The position numbers and the translations under genes were made by a program. Below, piece by piece: positions 1-10,335 of a DNA stretch of 64,000 nt. How positions within the stretch are numbered: position 1 is the stretch's first letter; each line of letters starts with the position of its first letter. This DNA comes from Motacilla alba alba (taxonomy: Eukaryota; Chordata; Aves; Passeriformes; Motacillidae): contig NC_052046.1 of NCBI RefSeq assembly GCF_015832195.1, forward strand, positions 30,222,911 to 30,286,910, written 5' to 3'. The notes below the pieces were generated by a model that was given only the letters and a program-made list of their open reading frames with translations, had not been told where the DNA came from and made no database searches.

Positions 1-329
1 TCTTCTTGGAAGAGCTGTTTCTCCATGGGGTGCCAGCATAACCAGGACTCAGGGATGGCCAGACATAAAACCTTCTCTGCTAATTTCAAAGAGTAAGGAA
101 CAGAGAAACAAGAACAGTTCTAGCTTGAAGCATGTTTTGTGTCATCTTACCTGTGTTTAGATTGGCTAAAATGCAGTTACTACTTCCTAGTTTTGTAGAA
201 ATTGTTCTGAATGCTCATGTTAATTAGGACAAGAGAGCAAAATAAGTGTCAAGAGAGATTATGAGCACTTGTTTCTACAGTGGATTTTCTTTAGTGAAAA
301 CTACAAACTTCAGCTAGGATGTTGTGGAT
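1..329. other. AT-rich noncoding flank, nothing recognised
   Basis: No splice-linked coding exon, repeat family or RNA gene was recognised here. The short open frames are low-complexity and match nothing I know. Confidence 0.5.
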
Positions 330-438
330 AATGCTGTCAGACATATGGTGGGATTCTTGGGACTGTGCAGAGCCAGGAACTGGACTTTGATGATCCTGGT
401 GGGTCCCTTCCAACTGAGGATCTTCTATGTTTCTATGA
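330..438 (+). repeat. CR1 LINE 3' end fragment
   Basis: The stretch reads like the last ~110 bases of an avian CR1: a degenerate GGAACTGGACTTTGATGATC segment, then GGGTCCCTTCCAACTGAGG, and it closes with TTCTATG/TTCTATGA tail repeats. This tail order (GGTTGGACT, GGTCCCTTCCAA, short octamer repeats) is the CR1 hallmark and gives + orientation. It is 5'-truncated and diverged. The short frames across it are repeat-derived. Confidence 0.65.
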
Positions 439-1822
439 GTATTTGCTTGGAACATTTTTTTCCACTCCTTGAACTCAAGGGAAAAAAATACAGTAAAATA
501 CACAACATATAGGCCTAAAATGACATTAAAACAATTCTTAAAACAAATTGAGAACTTCTTGTCCACATGAGACAACAAGAGAGTAGCTTGGATAAAATAG
601 TAATTTCCTAACAGTGTTGTCATTACGTGTATATAGGAAGAGACAAAGCTAAATTTTAGTTAAAGAAAGCTTACAATTTCAGCAGTCCACTTCCTTTTTG
701 CACTTACTTGGTCTCATTTAAAAATTCTTTTTTCAAACACCTCTTCAATAACTATGCTGACTTTTTCTCGGCTGAAACACAAAAATTCTTTGAATTCATT
801 GTGGAATCACTGAAATTTACAGTCAGATGTAGGTTTTCTCTTGTGTTTTTCCTCTTAAATCTCTGCACATTTGGGGCACAGGAAGAAGAAAAGCAAAAAG
901 AGTGTAGGAGACCAGCATAAGTACTATAAATTTTAAATGATGACTATAGTGAACTGAATTTTTACTTTTAAGCATCCAAACAATACTTAGAATTTTTTTC
1001 TTTTTTTACTTCTCCATGACTAAAATGAAAAATCAAGGCACAATTATTATTCTCTCACAGCAACAGCTAAAGTCAACACCAGGATTCTGTTCTGAGGTGC
1101 ATTGGAAAGCAATGTCTAGGAGAAAGAAGCAAGATAGAGCAATGTGTATCTAGCACAAAATACCTCAAAGTCTGAGACTAACACTAACACCGTGCATGTA
1201 AGAGACAACTCCTGCAAACACTGATTTACTTGGTACAGCAGACTCCCAGATATATATCACAGTATGAAATATTGTTCTTTGGTTGGTTGTTTGGGGTGTT
1301 TTCGACTGTGGGAAGCTTAACACAGTTATAACAGATGCTTGTGTTTCTATACACCCAAGGTAGAACAGAACAGCATGTATTGCGGCACACTAAAAAAGCC
1401 TTAAATGTGAATTGTACTGCCACAAGCAACAGTAAAAATGGTACTGTCTGTTCCTTAGATATGTATATACACTTTTCAGCAAGTAATGTTCTTGTGCTCT
1501 CTATGCATGATGTAAGAATGTCCTGCTGTGCCCTTGGTTCTGTCCACCAGACTCACATGGCATCTGCTGCCTGACACAGAGCTCTAGCAATCCTCATCTT
1601 CTGTATTTTTCACCATTTTTTGATGTCAGTGACAGACTTTGAGTTCTGAACAGGTAGATCAGAGTAGAAGGCGTAGATCTGAACAATGCACACGGGTCTT
1701 ACTTTTCACTCTTTAAGTACCCTATTACCAGCTTTGCCTTCTCCACTCTTCACCGGGAGGTTGCTCAATCCCTAATATGATTTTAGGAAGCTACTTCAGC
1801 TGTCAGTTGCCTTTTCATTTTA
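439..1822. other. Intergenic, nothing recognised
   Basis: AT-rich sequence with scattered short open frames. I see no coding exon with a family match, no repeat family and no structured RNA. Confidence 0.5.
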
Positions 1823-1872
1823 GAATCATAGAAATGTTTAGGTTGGAAAAAACTTCTTAAATCAACCTATGA
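1823..1872 (-). repeat. CR1 LINE tail remnant
   Basis: TAGAATCATAGAAATGTTTA followed by GGTTGGAAAAAACTTCTTAAATC is the reverse complement of a CR1 3' end (usual form: ATAGAATCATAGAATGGTTTGGGTTGGAAGGGACC). Only about 50 bases survive, so this is a heavily 5'-truncated copy in minus orientation. Confidence 0.6.
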
Positions 1873-2964
1873 TTATAATTTTGTGCTTTGTTTATCAAGT
1901 TACAGAGGACAGGAGTGGTCAGTACATAGCTAAATTCAAGAAAAGCATGCTCTATGGTAACAACAAATACATTAATTTTCATGGCAATAGTAAACTACCC
2001 TTATAGCAGACTTGTTGGCCAGAAAAGGATTAAGAAACTAAATCATTTACTGTGTTTACTAGATGAAAAATAATAAATATTTCAGGAAATTCAATGAAAA
2101 TCAATCTCTTTAATTATTCTTTACTATTATTTATTAGCTTTAACACTAATTTTTATACCTATTACATACTAATTTATAATACCAGCTTGTACTATGAGTG
2201 ATTTAATTGTTGTTAATAAAACAGTAACATAAAGAGCAATAAACTGATATTCTGGCAAGAATATTTGGATGTGATTAAGCTCTACATGAAAGAGAAGTTA
2301 AACCTATGATGTAACAATGATAGGAAGTTTTCAACTACTTCAGGAACTTCATTAGGAAGACTAAGAAAATTATATACTAATCCTGTGCAAAAGTAATCTA
2401 ATCCTGTCTCAAAAGTAGCATTCTATCTTTATGTGTCAACTTGATTTTCAACAAAGACATACAGAAAAGATGAACCTGTAAACAAAATTCACACTTCTGC
2501 TGAAACCAAATACCCCAATGTAGAGAAGACTGAATTTTATATTATTTTACAGTCTTTGCCAAACCTCTGCTGATTTCTGTTTCTTTTTGTTTAAACTTCT
2601 CCACTGAAATCTGTCTAGTTGATGAATATAGTTAGTAACTCAATTTCACCATTTAAATCCATAGTTACATACAGAAGGAATACCTGCCCCAGAAGATGTA
2701 CAGTCATCAACGGGTCTAATCAGATACTGAAAACAGATCCCAAGTGCTGTCCTAAATTATTTTAGCCAGGAATTTGTTACTCTTTATTAGACTTCATGTG
2801 CCTGAAAACTTTCTTTTGACACCCTAATCTATTCTGTAATCCTCTACAAGTTAGCTTCCATTCTTTTAAATACTCAATTAGTAAAACTATCTCAAGAAAG
2901 TGTTCACATGCTTAACAGTTTGTGTATTTCTTCTGCTAAACTACCTGGTCTAACTAGTACGTTT
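1873..2964. other. Intergenic, nothing recognised
   Basis: AT-rich sequence without recognisable exon, repeat or RNA gene. Confidence 0.5.
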
Positions 2965-3307
2965 TGTTTCCTATCTGTCCTTGTGAGAGGAGGAGGGAGG
3001 GCAGACACTGATCTGTTCTCTGTGTTGACGAGTGACAGGGCCCAAGGGAATGCCCTGAAGCTGAGTGACGGAAGTTTTAGGTTGAACATTAGAAAAAGGT
3101 TTGTTCACCCAGAGGTAGGCTGGGCACTGGAACAGGCTTTCCAGGGAAGTGGTCACAGCACCAAGTCTGATGAGAGTTTGAAAATCATTTGGACAATATT
3201 CTCAGGCACTGGGTGTGACTCTTGGGGTATCCTGTACAGCACCAGGAGTTGGACTCAGTGATCCTGATGGGCCCCTTTCAACTCAGCATATTCTGTGATT
3301 CAATGAT
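2965..3307 (+). repeat. CR1 LINE 3' fragment
   Basis: About 340 bases follow the CR1 3' region in order: a GTTTTAGGTTGAACATTAG segment, then TGGGCACTGGAACAGGCTTT, then AGTTGGACTCAGTGATCCTG, then GGGCCCCTTTCAACTCAG, ending in ATTCTGTGATTCAATGATT tail repeats. The orientation is +. The frames of 117 and 61 residues over it are remnants of the repeat, not host genes. Confidence 0.8.
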
Positions 3308-3953
3308 TTATTGGCGAGACATTGATTTTAAGGGAAAAAATAAAACCACAACTAAAACCCTTCAGATATCTTAGCATTTTGTCCCAACCGGTATTGAAAT
3401 CAAATGGCTAAGTAAGAGTTAGGCAGGTAGTAACTTTCAGGCATACCTGATTAGTTATGCTCTTTTTACCTGCTGCTCTATGTCGCTGCTGAGCAAAGAG
3501 TATGGAAGACCTGGCTCTTATTCATCTTTTTGTAAGAGAATAGTTTACAGGAACAAAAACATCATCTGTCTCTCCTGGTGTGTTTGATTTGTCACTATTA
3601 ATAGTAGTTTTGTTACTAGGATGCTCCTACAGAATTAGGTGCCTATCCTGAATTTGACATACACGATAGGCATGATGCAGACTCACCATTGCACTTTCTC
3701 TTTTTCTATATTGTTTGCAAAACAGACTTTAACCAGCTTAAACATAACAAAATTATCAGAGAAGCAAGATATAGCCCTGAAAATGTAGTCTTTATCACAA
3801 TATGAGCCTAATGCAAATATAAAAAAAACAAGAGCCATTTATGAAAGCTGGAAAGGCTTATTACATAAGCCTCCAATATAGCCTCTGGATACCCAAAATC
3901 TGAGTTCAGATGCAGCTTTGCTTCTAGGTCAAACACAATTTTTGATTTCTCCT

Positions 3954-4004
3954 GTTTTCTCCCCTTCCTGGATCCACCTCCAAATGGATCCAGGAAAGGA
4001 AAAC
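3954..4004. repeat. Inverted repeat with stem around CCTGGATCC / GGATCCAGG
   Basis: CCTGGATCC at 3967-3975 pairs exactly with GGATCCAGG at 3986-3994 across a 10-base loop. Pairing extends outward through TT/AA and, with a small bulge, through GTTTTC on the left and GAAAAC on the right. The whole stem is close to 20 bp. Confidence 0.75.
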
Positions 4005-4013
4005 AGAAACATA

Positions 4014-4039
4014 AAACTCTTACTTGTAGGTAAGAGTTT
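4014..4039. repeat. Perfect 10-bp inverted repeat, 6-base loop
   Basis: AAACTCTTAC at 4014-4023 is the exact reverse complement of GTAAGAGTTT at 4030-4039, with loop TTGTAG. It begins only about 10 bases after the preceding hairpin. Confidence 0.8.
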
Positions 4040-5070
4040 CTTTTCTAGGTATGCCTTAGGAAATATGTGACAGTTCAAATTCCTTGGTTTCCTAAGAGGG
4101 TAGTTTCTTCTTAAGAAGCAACTGGAGGTATACAACAGTTCAATATTTCTCCATGTTGGCTTACTTAGACTTATTTTTGTCTACAACTGGGTATTATAGA
4201 GCCATAGTTGCAAACTATTTCTAAATGTTTTGTTTAGACTCCATGAATTTGTCAACAGAAGCTATTTACACAGCTTAGCTTGACCTCTTGTTGATCTATG
4301 AAAATTAAGGATAGTTCAAACACTATTAGTTTTCCTTATTCACTACAACTGCAAAAGAAGTATGCAAGTAAATAGGGATGAAGTAAAAGATGTTCCATCT
4401 ATTATTGTGTGCATTGTTGCATTTTTCTCCCCAGTAACAAATTATTTTAATAACTGGGCTAGATCTAAAACACAGAAAATACCATGTGAAAGATGTATGC
4501 CATACATAGATTTACTAAATATGACTACCACTGTGACTAATTCAACTATAAGAAATCCCAAACAAATGAATACTTTTTAATTTAAATAATTCTTTTTAAT
4601 AATTTTAAAATATAAGATGTTTAATATTAGATGTTACACTGGGTTTTTCTAGGTTCATACACAATGGAAGCAAATATTTATTATATGGAGTATTTGATGG
4701 TAACTGGACAGACAATATCTTGGAGGAGGAACAGTTTAAAATGTTGTACTTATAATGTTACACTGTTTTTGTGGAAACTTAAGCCATGTTTGGAAAAGCT
4801 CCAGTGACTTGACACAGTCACATTTAGAGCTCTCAAAGTTTCATATGAGTACATTGCTACATGGTGGCTTCATATACAAAGAACTGCAAGGAAAACAAAA
4901 AGTAGAAAAGAACATTTGGAGTGTTTTCATGTCTCTAGACATATATTTAAAAAAATAGGTTCTACTTTATTATTAGTGGCAGAATAATTTATTTTCTTTG
5001 ATGTTTCAATTGCAGGGAAAGAAACCAAATAATGAATAGCACAATAAACTTTTTATATTAAAATCTCCAT

Positions 5071-5158
5071 TAAAACCTACAATTTGTAACTCAGAATTGG
5101 TCAGTGTTGGGCCAGTGTCCCAAAATAAAACCTACAAATTGTAACTCAGAGTAGGCAG
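5071..5158. repeat. Imperfect 55-base tandem duplication
   Basis: TAAAACCTACAATTTGTAAC starts at 5071 and recurs with one change at 5126 (TAAAACCTACAAATTGTAAC). Similarity continues through CTCAGA. The second copy is partial. Confidence 0.75.
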
Positions 5159-7917
5159 TTTCAGGGATGAGGGCTGTAGTTATTTTAATTCCATAAAATT
5201 AAGCTTAAGCCATCTGTGTATTAAAACCACTAAAAACACTGAGAAAATACCTTCCAAAAATGTCCTGAGAAGATTCCATTTGCTGGGGACCAGATGAGAA
5301 TTATCTTACTGTTTACCACCTTGACTCAACACTCTCCATTTGGTTCTGAGATGAGACAGTGGAAAAAAAAAAGGCAAAATTATCTGGCTTTGGTAACACA
5401 TCTGGTTTTACGATGTTATACTGACTACAGCTGTAAAGAAAAAACCCAACAAACCAAACACTGGAAAAATAAAAGAAGAAAAATCAAGACTACATAATTT
5501 CAGAAAAATGCATTTTCAAAATTCTTTCCTAATAAGCCAAGAATTGTGGCTGCCGGGAGCTGGGGAAACATTACAAGCCATGTTCTTGCTGGCCTTTACA
5601 GCTGGAGAGGCTAATGCATACACCAGACTTGGGTATCCATTTAGGTAATGGTCCATTTAGATAACAGAGACAGATTTTGTATTTTCTACAGTTCTGAAGT
5701 TTTCTAATGATAATGACATTCAAGCTTGACCACCTTCAAATTAACAAGAACATGATGTTTTGTCAACAGTCAAATAAGAACAACTGCTATGTCTGCAGAT
5801 TCTCATTTAATAAGAACCATTTTATCTCTGTTGGCTTCAGTGAAATTACTTGTAAGGCATCTGAGAACACTCTGTCAAGGTGTCAGAACAGTACTCGTAT
5901 CAGACATATATCCCGCAAATTTAACTTGGTGATCTAAATATAATATAAATGTCAAATGAATCTTAAACGGATTTGGTGTTTAACTGTGATATGAACTTAT
6001 TCAACTCCTCAGTTCAGCTCGCTGCCCTTGAAATTCTGAAAAGAGATTTACAAGAAAGGCTGAAAATCGAAAAATGTGGACAGCTATAATGCTTATATGG
6101 GTCAGAGAAATGGGTGTAGTTACAGGAAGAGTGACTCTGGAATATTACTGAGGACAAGTTCTTACTCTTAGAGTAAAACTCTGTTTCAGATGGCACTAAT
6201 ACATATTGCCCACTACCTGTTTTACCAGAGTGAACTGCTTTATCCAACAGTATGCAACAGTCTGTGTGTTTTCAACTCTGTCAGCCTTTTTTTAAGTCCT
6301 GCATTTTAAATGCATTTCCAGAGATGACTGAAAACTGTCCTCCAACATTTGCCTACTGAAAAATTACAAACAGGAGGACAAAGAAGAAAAATACATCACA
6401 CCTTTATATCTAAAATGCAACACTAAGTCATTAGTCACTGTATGTACTAAGTCATCTCTGTCAAGAGTTGCATCAAAGCACCTGATGGCTTACATCCAGT
6501 TGTGGAGTTTGGCTATCCTCAGCAATATTTGCAACAAAAGATCAAAGGAGGAGAAAAGCAATAAAGGAGTAAAATTAGACACACAGGCCCTCCCTCTGCT
6601 AGCTACACTATGTCCTCTAGCATCTGAGCTTTCATTTAAGCAGCCCTTCTACATTCCACCTAGGCTTTTCTAGGATAAATATCTGGGGAAATCAGTTTGG
6701 AAGTCAACATCCTTTTACTGCTTTATTTCCAATCCTGGAAGGCAAACTTGACATACTGACAATCAAGAGCACAATAAAAGCAATTCTGAACTATGTTGTG
6801 TTGAAGTTTCTTACAATCTTCCCAAATGTTTTTCTCTGTTTTGAATATATTACACCATACAGATCTGTAATATTGTTTACCTGAAATAATAAAAAGTAAA
6901 ATCATGAATATTTTAAAATATTCTGATGACGGCCTGAGAAAACAGCCAGAGTGTAAAAGACATTCTGTCAGTTTCCTGAAAATCAATCACTATTTGAGAT
7001 TCTATACTTACTGCATTCCATCTGTTATGAAGAAATGTTTAAATAGTAAACAATTAATGATAGAAAACTGATATGAATCAAACAGTTTTACAGGAATTTT
7101 TTAGAGGTTTGCAGTATTTCTGCAATCAGGGAAGGTTGTTGCTGAAGACTTAATAATACAAATCTGTCACAAAATATTGTTCCTCTTCCTTTCCACAGCC
7201 AAAAAAATGGCATGAAAAATCTGCAAAGCAAATTAAGCAGTACCATCTTCAGCATGCATTATCTCATTTACTATTTAAATAGTTTTTCAACAGTCCCTCT
7301 TCTCAAGTTCTCTTTATATAGAGAAAGCTTTTTATTTGAAAGACACAGATTACATTTTAACCATATTTGCATCATATAGTGTTGTACATAGTTTCAGGCC
7401 ATATGCATTTCTTCCCCATCAGGCCCCCTCCATCAGCATGGCTTTAGATCAGGGATTAAAGGCCTGTGTTGACCAGGGGAAAATCCTAAAAATTAAGTCC
7501 TTCAAACATCAGATTGAAGGGGCTGTTGCAGTTCATCATGCTACAAATTATTTCAGAGGTCCAGTTCAGAACTCTGTATCACACACAGAGATAACTGCTC
7601 ATTGTGGTACCAGAAATAACACATTAAGTCCTCATTCCATTAGTGTGGATTTCTAGAAGTCTTAAATATGATTTCCTTATATTACATAATGATAATAGGC
7701 TGAGAAAGGTGAGCTTGATAAGTGATGATTCAAGTCTGCAAGGAAACAAAAGAAAACTCTCACAGTTATCTTCTGGCACAATGATACAAAATCTGGTAGA
7801 TTTTTTATGGAAAATATATGTATCATATGTATTTTTTTATGTAAAATTTACTTCTAGAATTATTTTTTAAATTTTTATCACCTTTTCTGAAAAAAATCGA
7901 TACATTCTTCACAAAGA

Positions 7918-8708
7918 ATGCCAGGGCAATAGGCTGACAGAAACCTCATGAGGTTCCACCAGAAGTGCGCAGTCCCTGTGAAAAGCCCCTGGCACCATTA
8001 TGGAGACTGCCCAGCTGGGAAGCAGCTTCACAGAAAGCACTTGGGGGTCCCCCAGACACCAAACTGACCATGGGCCAGCAGTCTGGCCTTGTGGCAAAAA
8101 ACCCCACCAAGAGCATCCTGGGCTGTGTGAGGAGCAGTGCTGCTGGCAAGGGGACAGATGTGATCCAGCCTTTACTCAGTTCTGGTGATGCCACACCTGG
8201 GTGCTGATCCAGACTGCACCTGGACCATTCTGGGCCCCTCAGACACAAGAGACGTGGACATACTGGAGAGAGTCTAGCAAGGGCTGCAGAGATGATTAAG
8301 GGATCGGAGCATGCTCCTTCGAGGAGGGTCTGAGAGAGATGGGGCTGTTCGGCCTGGAGCTTCCAGAAGGCTCAGGGGGTCTTATTAAGGTGAAGGGAGA
8401 GTACTCCTGAAGGAGTGCACACAGAGCAGGGAGCCAGACTCCTTCCAGACAAGCCCAGTGACAGGGCCAGAGATGATGGGCACACACTGAAACATAGACA
8501 ATTCCTTACAAACAGCAGGAAATCCCTTTTTCACAGTGAGGGTGACTCAGCATTGGCACAGGTTGCCCAGGGAGGCTCTGGAGTCAATATTCAGAATTCA
8601 TCTGGACATGGTCCTGGGTATCTGACTCTGGGTGGCCCTGACTGAGCAGGGGGTTGGACAGATGGTCTACAGAGGTCTCGTCCAAGTTCAACCAACCTGT
8701 GATTCTTC
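7918..8708 (+). repeat. CR1 LINE, longer 3' fragment
   Basis: Nearly 800 bases follow CR1 from the end of its second open reading frame into its 3'UTR. Landmarks are AGAAACCTCATGAGGTTCCA near the start, TGGGCCCCTCAGACACAAGA, a GAGGGTCTGAGAGAGATGGGG segment, TTTTTCACAGTGAGGGTGAC, GGCACAGGTTGCCCAGGGAG, and GGGGGTTGGACAGATGGTCT, ending at CAACCTGTGATTCTTCATC. The orientation is + and the element is broken by many substitutions. The six overlapping short frames on both strands are decayed repeat sequence. Confidence 0.85.
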
Positions 8709-9424
8709 ATCACTGAGCAACAACTGTCAGTCCATGAGTTCAAAAATAAAAGTTTCTGTACTCAAGAAAACATGGAGAGTTTATTTTATATTTCCTGCAA
8801 TGCTACAAAATACATTTTCCACTGGAAGGTTCCTAGACCATGCAGCAGTACCACAACAGACCCTAAAATACATTACATTACCCACCTCTTTGCCATTTGT
8901 TGCTCTTTTATTGCCTTCTCACACTAGAGCTTACTGTTTCTGGGTCAGCCCTACACAACCACATGTAGCTTTTTATTACATATTGGCTCATCCTTTCTAA
9001 TGACTCAGTGCAATAATACACACTGAATTCCATTGTTACTTTAAATGAAGACCATCATGGAAGGGGGCAGACTCAGGTCCACTCATTATGGGATTCATCA
9101 CTGTTAACTAAGAATTCCCTTACAAACATACAGTTCCTAAACACTTGAGGGCATCAAAATACCGTCCTCATCAGTGCTTCATCCATTAGCAAACAAGACT
9201 ACAAGCAAAGCTATTTGGTGCAGAGAAAGGTGGAGTAATGTATTTATTTTTTTTAATACAGGACAGGGTCTGGGCAGTATGCAAACTACTGCATGTTTTT
9301 ATGTTGTTTACTTTTAGGACTAGGATTCAAATGCCATTCTATCTTCAAAATCCACAGATAGTACTCTGGACAGCATGAGTATGTTTCAGCCTTTTCATTT
9401 CCTTGGCACAGCCACAGAGAGAGA
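8709..9424. other. Intergenic, nothing recognised
   Basis: No gene or repeat family recognised between the CR1 copy and the ATCC microsatellite. An open frame of about 122 residues begins inside the CR1 and runs out of it, which argues against a real gene. Confidence 0.5.
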
Positions 9425-9660
9425 ATCCATCCATCCATCCATCCATCCATCCATCCATCCATCCATCCATCCATCCATCCATCATCCATCCATCCATCCA
9501 TCCATCCATCCATCCATCATCCATCCATCCATCCATCCATCCATCATCCATCCATCCATCCATCCATCCATCCATCCATTCATCCATCCATCATCCATCC
9601 ATCCATCCATCCATCCATCCATCCATCCATCCATCCATCCATCCATCCATCCATCCATCC
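9425..9660. repeat. (ATCC)n microsatellite, about 236 bases
   Basis: An almost pure CATC/ATCC tetranucleotide array. It is interrupted by one-base phase slips (CATCATCC) near 9482, 9518, 9545 and 9592, and by a C-to-T change near 9580. Because four is not a multiple of three, the array stays open in several frames and yields artificial Ile-His-Pro-Ser and Trp-Met-Asp-Gly polypeptides on the two strands. These are not genes. Confidence 0.97.
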
Positions 9661-9775
9661 ACGGATCCCCGCAGTCCCAGGAGGGTTCCATGCCCAAAGC
9701 ACCAGGATAAGGTGTCACCGCGCCCCCTGCTGTCCCCGGCCGGGCTCCGGGACCCGCTCCCCTGCTGATCCTGTT
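9661..9775. other. Short GC- and CpG-rich patch
   Basis: Directly after the microsatellite the base composition jumps to GC-rich with several CpGs (for example CACCGCGCCCCCTG and CCCCGGCCGGGCTCCGGGAC), then falls back to AT-rich. It is far shorter than a normal CpG island. It contains a CTCF-like motif, listed separately. Confidence 0.65.
9720..9733 (-). promoter_or_regulatory. CTCF-like core motif
   Basis: GCGCCCCCTGCTGT is one base away from GCGCCCCCTGCTGG, the reverse complement of the established vertebrate CTCF core CCAGCAGGGGGCGC. The motif therefore reads on the minus strand. The match is visible in the sequence. Occupancy is inference. Confidence 0.5.
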
Positions 9776-10217
9776 AGTCCTTCCTGCCTTCCTATCCCAT
9801 CACTTTCATGCAGCTACAGCCAAACTCAGGACGTTAAAACAAAATATGTGAAGTTCACGTGTTTTTTATCATAAAAGCCTTTGCATTTTTAATCCCTTTT
9901 TTTTTTTCTCCAGACTACATTAAAATATCATTTAGTACCTTCCCTGTCACATGAAAGCCTGGAGCGACTGCTGCTCAAAGTAAGCACTGAGGAGTTACTC
10001 CAAAACCACAACTTCATAACACAGTTAAGCTCCAGTCCTAAAAGGCTGGAAAAGATAAGTTCTAATATAAATCAGTTTTCTACAACTGCAGTAAGAACTG
10101 TTGTTCCAGCAGAACACAGCTACCTGTTTTCTTCTTTTTTTTTTTTACATTAAGAAATGGCATTGTATTCCTGTGATTTAACACAAAAGGAATGCAGCAC
10201 ATTAAAAATCCATGTGC
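9776..10217. other. Intergenic, nothing recognised
   Basis: AT-rich, with T-runs near 9898-9909 and 10134-10146. No gene recognised. Confidence 0.5.
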
Positions 10218-10335
10218 TATCTCTGTTTGTCCTGGACTCGAGGAACTTCTAATCTCTCCTTTCTGCAATGAGTGTTATCTCTGTTTGTCCTGGACTCGAG
10301 GAACTTCTAATCTCTCCTTTCTGCAATGAGTGTTA
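10218..10335. repeat. Perfect 58-base tandem duplication
   Basis: A 58-base unit starting TATCTCTGTTTGTCCTGG and ending GCAATGAGTGT occurs twice head to tail, at 10218-10275 and 10276-10333, with no mismatch that I can see. The similarity runs two bases further. Identity this high in a decayed neighbourhood suggests a recent duplication or an assembly artefact. Confidence 0.93.

Larger units (their letters stand above)
3308..7917. other. Intergenic, AT-rich; hairpins and a short duplication inside
   Basis: About 4.6 kb with no recognised gene or transposon. It holds two adjacent inverted repeats (3954-4004 and 4014-4039) and an imperfect 55-base tandem duplication (5071-5158), listed separately. 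The longest open frame (7339-7656, about 106 residues) matches no family I know and has no supporting splice or promoter context. Confidence 0.5.

Noticed and set aside
7339..7656. Open frame of about 106 residues upstream of the CR1 copy
   Set aside because: No recognised domain, no splice or promoter support. The length is within chance expectation for 64 kb scanned in six frames.
8415..9000. Open frames of 76 and 122 residues
   Set aside because: They overlap the CR1 fragment and run out of it. They are repeat-derived, not host genes.
9286..9768. Overlapping open frames of 75-121 residues made of Ile-His-Pro-Ser or Trp-Met-Asp-Gly repeats on both strands
   Set aside because: They are translations of the ATCC microsatellite, which lacks stop codons in several frames. 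No gene context.
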